Assembly: GCA_913058165.1 (NCBI GenBank)
Contig: CAJXQV010000002.1
Coordinates: 1-19,036 of the forward strand
Direction of reading: 5' to 3'
Length of the DNA stretch: 19,036 nt
Source of the DNA: an uncultured Chromatiales bacterium
GTDB taxonomy: Bacteria > Pseudomonadota > Gammaproteobacteria > Steroidobacterales > GCA-2729495
A model generated the notes under the pieces. The model was not told where the DNA came from, ran no database searches, and worked only from the letters and a program-made list of their open reading frames with translations. Made by a program: the position numbers and the translations under genes. Within the stretch, counting starts at the first letter, position 1, and each line of letters begins with the position of its first letter. Shown piece after piece: positions 15,453 to 19,036 of the stretch.

Positions 15453-18400
15453 ATGTTGCGCTGGTTTATCGAAAATAAGGTTGCCGCTAATTTGCTAATG
15501 ACGGCAATTGTGCTTGGCGGCATCCTCTCGTTACCGTTATTGGATCGGGAGGTGATGCCGGGCATACCGTTGGATATGGTCCAAATCAATGTTGAATACC
15601 CTGGTGCCAGTCCCGCGGAGATTGAAGAGCGCATCTGTATTCGTATTGAAGAGGCTATTCATGATCTCGAAGGTATTAAGTCCATCATTTCAGAGGCCGT
15701 AGATGGCCGTGGCGGGGTGGCCGTTGAAGTCGCTAAAGGCTTCGATACACAGCAGGTGCTGAGTGACATTAAAGGCAGAATTGATGCACTCGATAATTTG
15801 CCTGAGCAGGCTGAGGAACCCCAAATACAGGAGGCGCCATGGAGTGAAGAAGTTATCGAACTGGTGCTCAGTGCCGATACTGATGAGACGGCTTTACGCG
15901 ATATAGCTCTTCGCGTACGCGACGATGTGGCCAGTTTACCCGGTGTTGATCAGGTCGACATTGAGGGGCTTCGCCAGCCCGAAATGTCGATCGAAGTATC
16001 GGAAAATATGCTACGCAAGTATCAGTTGTCATTTGATGATATTGCCGGTGCAGTTCGTCGCTCTTCAATCAATTTGCCAGGTGGTTCGGTGCGTACCGAT
16101 GGTGGCGATATCTCACTGCGGACCTATGAACAGGCGTATACCGCCGAAGACTATGCGGCAGTCGTATTACTGCGTAATAGTGATGGAACGCGTGTGCTGC
16201 TGGGTGATATTGCGACTATTCGAGACGGTTTTGAAGAAACCAATTCTTTAAGTCGCTTTAATGGTTATCGTGCCGCGGCATTGATTGTTCGGGTGAGAAA
16301 TAATCCCGATGTTGTTACCGTTAATGAGGCGGTGCGAAGCTATGCTGATGCCGCACAAAAAACGCTTCCCCCTGGCGTCTCGCTCGATATCTGGCTTGAT
16401 CGCTCTGAAATATTCAGTAGCCGTGCAAACATGTTGGTTAGCAGTGGTTTGATGGGATTAGTACTGGTATTTGTGCTGCTCACACTGTTTTTACGTCCCG
16501 CAATCGCTATATGGGTTTGCGTAGGTATTGCTGTGTCATTTATGGGTGCGCTGTTCGTGATCCCCTCTACGCCTATATCGGTAAACATGATGACATTGTT
16601 CGCCTTTGTTCTGGTGCTGGGCATTGTGGTTGACGATGCCATCATTATTGGCGAAAGCATTCATGTGCAGATTCAGGAGGGCTTGGGCGATAATGAAGCT
16701 GCCTATAAGGGGGCTCGAAAAGTTCTAAAACCCGTGGTTTTCGCTGCGGTGACCACAATGATTGCATTTTCCCCAGCACTGTTTATTGATGGCGCAGCGG
16801 CCAAGTTGACCATGCCGTTATCCGTTGTGGTGATCCTTGCTCTGGCCTTTTCTTTGATCGAGGCATTTCTGATTCTGCCGTCGCATTTGTCACATCTTAA
16901 GCCCATTAGCGATAACCCTAAGCCGGGTTCATTGGCGGCTTTGCGCTTACGTATAGCATCTACGTTAAGTGACTTTAGTGAGTATAAATATCGTCCGTTT
17001 ATAGAGCGTGCAGTGAATGCCCGGTACCTGACGATTTCGTGCTTCATCGCTCTGTGGCTTGTGTTGATGAGCTTTGTTCAGGGTGGTTGGGTTAAACAGA
17101 CATTTTACCCATTAATTCCAGGGGATAATATTATTGCTTCGGTCGTGCTGTCTGATGGCATATCGTTTTCTACGACGCGGGGGGTGATTGCCCAGGTTGA
17201 ACTAGCTGCGGCTGACGTGCGGAGCCGGTTGTCAGAACAGAATGATGGTGTCGACATTGTGAAGAATATCCGCAGCTTTGCTCGCGAGAATAATATTCTT
17301 GTGACCATGGAGTTGTTGCCGGGCGAAGAGCGCGGCCTGCCAATTGAAGATGTCACTGACATGTGGCGCCAGCGTATTGGATTTATTCCTGATACGAACT
17401 CATACACATTTGATTATCACTTAATTGATCGGGAACCACCGATCAAGTTAGGGCTTACTGCTAATGACGCTGATACCCTGGCACAGGCAACCCAGCGAGT
17501 GGAGGATAAGCTTGCTACCTATGATGGCTTGTTCGGAATTAACAACAGTCAGCGCTCAGCGCGCACAGAAATACTGGTTAAGGCAAAACCCAATATCGAT
17601 AACTACGATGTAGATCGTGAGCAGATCGCGCAACAGGTTCGGCAGGGCTTTTTTGGTGAGGAGGTTCAGCGTATTCCGCGAGGCCGTGATGAAGTTAAAG
17701 TCATGCTGCGTTACCCGGAGCAATCACGTCGCTCTCTGGAGCAGATAAATAATATGCGGGTTCGTGTGGGTGATGGTGTTGAAGTGCCTATTAGTAGTGT
17801 TGCCAATCTGGAATTCACTCAGGGTGCCAGCGCGATACGCAGACTGGATAGAAAGCGGATTGTTGAAGTAGTTGCCGACACGGATTACAAAACTGCTGAT
17901 CCGGCAAAGATAGTGGCTGATATACGCGCTAACTTTGCTCCTGGTCTTGAACAGGAGTTTCCCGGGCTGAAGTTTTTGGTTAAAGGCGAGCAGGATGCAG
18001 CCGGTGAATTTATGCTTGAACTGGTCCGCCTTACGTTGATGGCCTTTTTGTGTACCTTCGGACTCATTGCGATAGCGTTCCGTTCATATATACAGCCGGC
18101 ATTAGTGATGAGCGCAGTACCATTCGGCTTGCTGGGGGCAGTAGTAGGACATTTGGTATTCGGTGTAACTATGTCGATGTTTTCATTTATGGGTGTGGTT
18201 GCAGCAGCAGGTGTGGTCATAAATGATAATCTTGTGCTGATTGATCGCATAAATCAGTTGCGCGATCAGCATTCTGAAATAGGGCGAGCGGTCATAGAAG
18301 CTGCTGTAAGTAGGTTTCGTCCGATTCTTCTGACGTCAGTTACAACCTTTGTGGGTTTGCTGCCTATTATGTTAGAGCGCAGTTCGCAATCGGAGTATCT

Positions 18401-18542
18401 GAAGCCGATGACATTATCTTTGGGCTTTGGTGTGTTCTTCGCATCATTTGTGACTCTGATCATGGTGCCGTGTTTGTATCTGATTGTGGAAGATGGGCGC
18501 TCTAAAATCGCTAATTTTCGAGCGCGTAAAGCGCTGGCTTAG
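15453..18542 (+). CDS. RND multidrug efflux permease (AcrB/HAE1 type)
   Basis: The 1029-aa inner-membrane pump has the RND layout: TM1 (about residues 10-30), a large periplasmic loop, TM2-6 (about 335-480), TM7 (about 525-545), a second periplasmic loop, and TM8-12 (about 860-1015). It works with the adaptor to export drugs or other hydrophobic compounds using the proton gradient. The TM4 proton-relay pair is present in GIVVDDAIIIGE (Asp394, Asp395). In TM10 the segment is GVVINDNLVLIDRI, with Asn924-Asp925 where AcrB has Lys940-Asn941. GGAG at 15441-15444 is eight bases before the ATG, and the adaptor stop is 2 bp upstream. A bidirectional terminator follows the stop. The substrates are unknown. 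Confidence 0.96.
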   Translation: MLRWFIENKVAANLLMTAIVLGGILSLPLLDREVMPGIPLDMVQINVEYPGASPAEIEERICIRIEEAIHDLEGIKSIISEAVDGRGGVAVEVAKGFDTQQVLSDIKGRIDALDNLPEQAEEPQIQEAPWSEEVIELVLSADTDETALRDIALRVRDDVASLPGVDQVDIEGLRQPEMSIEVSENMLRKYQLSFDDIAGAVRRSSINLPGGSVRTDGGDISLRTYEQAYTAEDYAAVVLLRNSDGTRVLLGDIATIRDGFEETNSLSRFNGYRAAALIVRVRNNPDVVTVNEAVRSYADAAQKTLPPGVSLDIWLDRSEIFSSRANMLVSSGLMGLVLVFVLLTLFLRPAIAIWVCVGIAVSFMGALFVIPSTPISVNMMTLFAFVLVLGIVVDDAIIIGESIHVQIQEGLGDNEAAYKGARKVLKPVVFAAVTTMIAFSPALFIDGAAAKLTMPLSVVVILALAFSLIEAFLILPSHLSHLKPISDNPKPGSLAALRLRIASTLSDFSEYKYRPFIERAVNARYLTISCFIALWLVLMSFVQGGWVKQTFYPLIPGDNIIASVVLSDGISFSTTRGVIAQVELAAADVRSRLSEQNDGVDIVKNIRSFARENNILVTMELLPGEERGLPIEDVTDMWRQRIGFIPDTNSYTFDYHLIDREPPIKLGLTANDADTLAQATQRVEDKLATYDGLFGINNSQRSARTEILVKAKPNIDNYDVDREQIAQQVRQGFFGEEVQRIPRGRDEVKVMLRYPEQSRRSLEQINNMRVRVGDGVEVPISSVANLEFTQGASAIRRLDRKRIVEVVADTDYKTADPAKIVADIRANFAPGLEQEFPGLKFLVKGEQDAAGEFMLELVRLTLMAFLCTFGLIAIAFRSYIQPALVMSAVPFGLLGAVVGHLVFGVTMSMFSFMGVVAAAGVVINDNLVLIDRINQLRDQHSEIGRAVIEAAVSRFRPILLTSVTTFVGLLPIMLERSSQSEYLKPMTLSLGFGVFFASFVTLIMVPCLYLIVEDGRSKIANFRARKALA

Positions 18543-18569
18543 AAGCGACAGTGATTTTTTGGACGCATA

Positions 18570-18597
18570 AAAAACCCAGCACTAGGCTGGGCTTTTT
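18570..18597. terminator. Bidirectional rho-independent terminator
   Basis: CCCAGC (18575-18580) and GCTGGG (18586-18591) form a 6-bp stem with loop ACTAG, flanked by an A-run on the left and CTTTTT on the right. It sits between the permease stop and the convergent VPxPA-CTERM gene, so it can serve both. Confidence 0.88.
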
Positions 18598-18616
18598 GAA
18601 TCATTGTCAGGCTTAT

Positions 18617-18989
18617 TTAAGCTGGCTTACGCCGCATCCAGCCCAGCAGACCTAAGCCTGAACCGAACAGCCAGACTGCGGCAGGTACCGGCACAGCAGG
18701 TGTGTTGCCGGCTATTTTGGTGCTATTTTCGCCTTCTGGGCCAAATCCACCAGCGTGAGCTGCAAAGTAGTAGTCACCGTCATTATTAGCGGCGTAGTCA
18801 GCAATGGTGTCGCCTGCAATGCTTGCAATTGAGAACGACAGCGTCGATGTGCGGCTGTTGCCAGTGCCTTTAACTAATATGTCGAAGAAACCGAAATCAC
18901 CACCTGCATTTTTATTGGTTTGGATGTTCCAGTTGACAGGATTGATATTAACAACATTAACGGCAGTAACGTTCAGAGCACTATTGAAA
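18617..18989 (-). CDS. VPxPA-CTERM exported protein, N-terminus missing
   Basis: About 123 C-terminal residues are present. The end carries the sorting tail NTPAVPVPAAVWLFGSGLGL then LGWMRRKPA: a VPxPA motif, a hydrophobic span with Gly-Ser-Gly, and a basic tip. This is the PEP-CTERM family's VPLPA variant, processed by an exosortase and typical of proteins going to the cell surface or matrix. The preceding part has NVVNINPVNWNI and a beta-rich FGFFDILVKGTGNSRTSTL stretch with Gly/Asn bias. The 5' end is cut by the adapter at 18990; the apparent start (MGSEMCIRDS, up to 19018) is translated adapter and not real. The true protein is longer and its signal peptide is outside the window. Confidence 0.85.
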
Positions 18990-19036
18990 CTGTCTCTTAT
19001 ACACATCTCCGAGCCCACGAGACAAGAGGCAATCTC
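18990..19036 (-). other. Nextera i7 sequencing adapter (artefact)
   Basis: The Tn5 mosaic end CTGTCTCTTATACACATCT starts at 18990. It is followed by the reverse complement of the i7 primer site, the same index (AAGAGGCA in this orientation) and ATCTC from the P7 tail. It mirrors the left end exactly. It is not genomic. Confidence 0.98.

Noticed and set aside
49..18989. CRISPR arrays, tRNA/rRNA genes, insertion sequences or phage genes
   Set aside because: None were seen: no regularly spaced repeats, no tRNA-like cloverleaf and no transposase or integrase motifs.
1..19036. Perfect terminal inverted repeats of about 47 bp, looking like a 19-kb transposon
   Set aside because: They are Nextera adapter plus Tn5 mosaic end with an index sequence. 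No transposase gene is present.

Overview
The window is an assembled contig from a Gram-negative bacterium, most likely a marine-type gammaproteobacterium. The evidence is homodimeric-type AceE, nadA-nadB, an AcrB-class RND pump, an outer-membrane beta-barrel protein and a VPxPA/PEP-CTERM-type sorting tail. The order (Cellvibrionales-like) is inference only. Both ends carry Illumina Nextera i7 adapter with the Tn5 mosaic end (1-48 and, inverted, 18990-19036). Genuine DNA is therefore 49-18989, and the terminal inverted repeats are a library artefact, not a transposon.

Layout, left to right. First comes the last 24 codons of a truncated gene, then a flavin-reductase-like protein, about 400 bp without a convincing gene, and a small secreted outer-membrane beta-barrel protein. 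A strong bidirectional terminator separates that gene from the convergent aceE (pyruvate dehydrogenase E1), which lacks the usual downstream aceF. Divergent from aceE is nadA-nadB (aspartate to quinolinate, de novo NAD synthesis), then an exported cytochrome c with an extra C-terminal domain. On the minus strand follows a close-packed four-gene set: an 85-aa small protein, a TPR plus 2OG-Fe(II)-oxygenase-like protein, a small lipoprotein and a class A FAD monooxygenase. Divergent from this set is an exported trypsin-fold serine protease with an altered active-site loop. Next is a PadR regulator-RND adaptor-RND permease operon with a clear promoter/operator region. The last gene is a truncated, convergent VPxPA-CTERM surface or exported protein.

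How the genes relate. Three blocks look like real functional units: nadAB; the padR-adaptor-permease operon, probably autoregulated; and the four-gene minus-strand cluster of unknown role. The rest look like independent transcription units. No tRNA, rRNA, CRISPR array, insertion sequence or phage gene was seen. I did not find a clear-cut novel multi-gene system. The most unusual items are the protease (Arg at the oxyanion-hole Gly193 position, and a signal-peptide junction that would itself create the active N terminus), the 28-bp perfect palindrome inside aceE, the cytochrome c fusion, and the paired inverted repeats over the PadR promoter.
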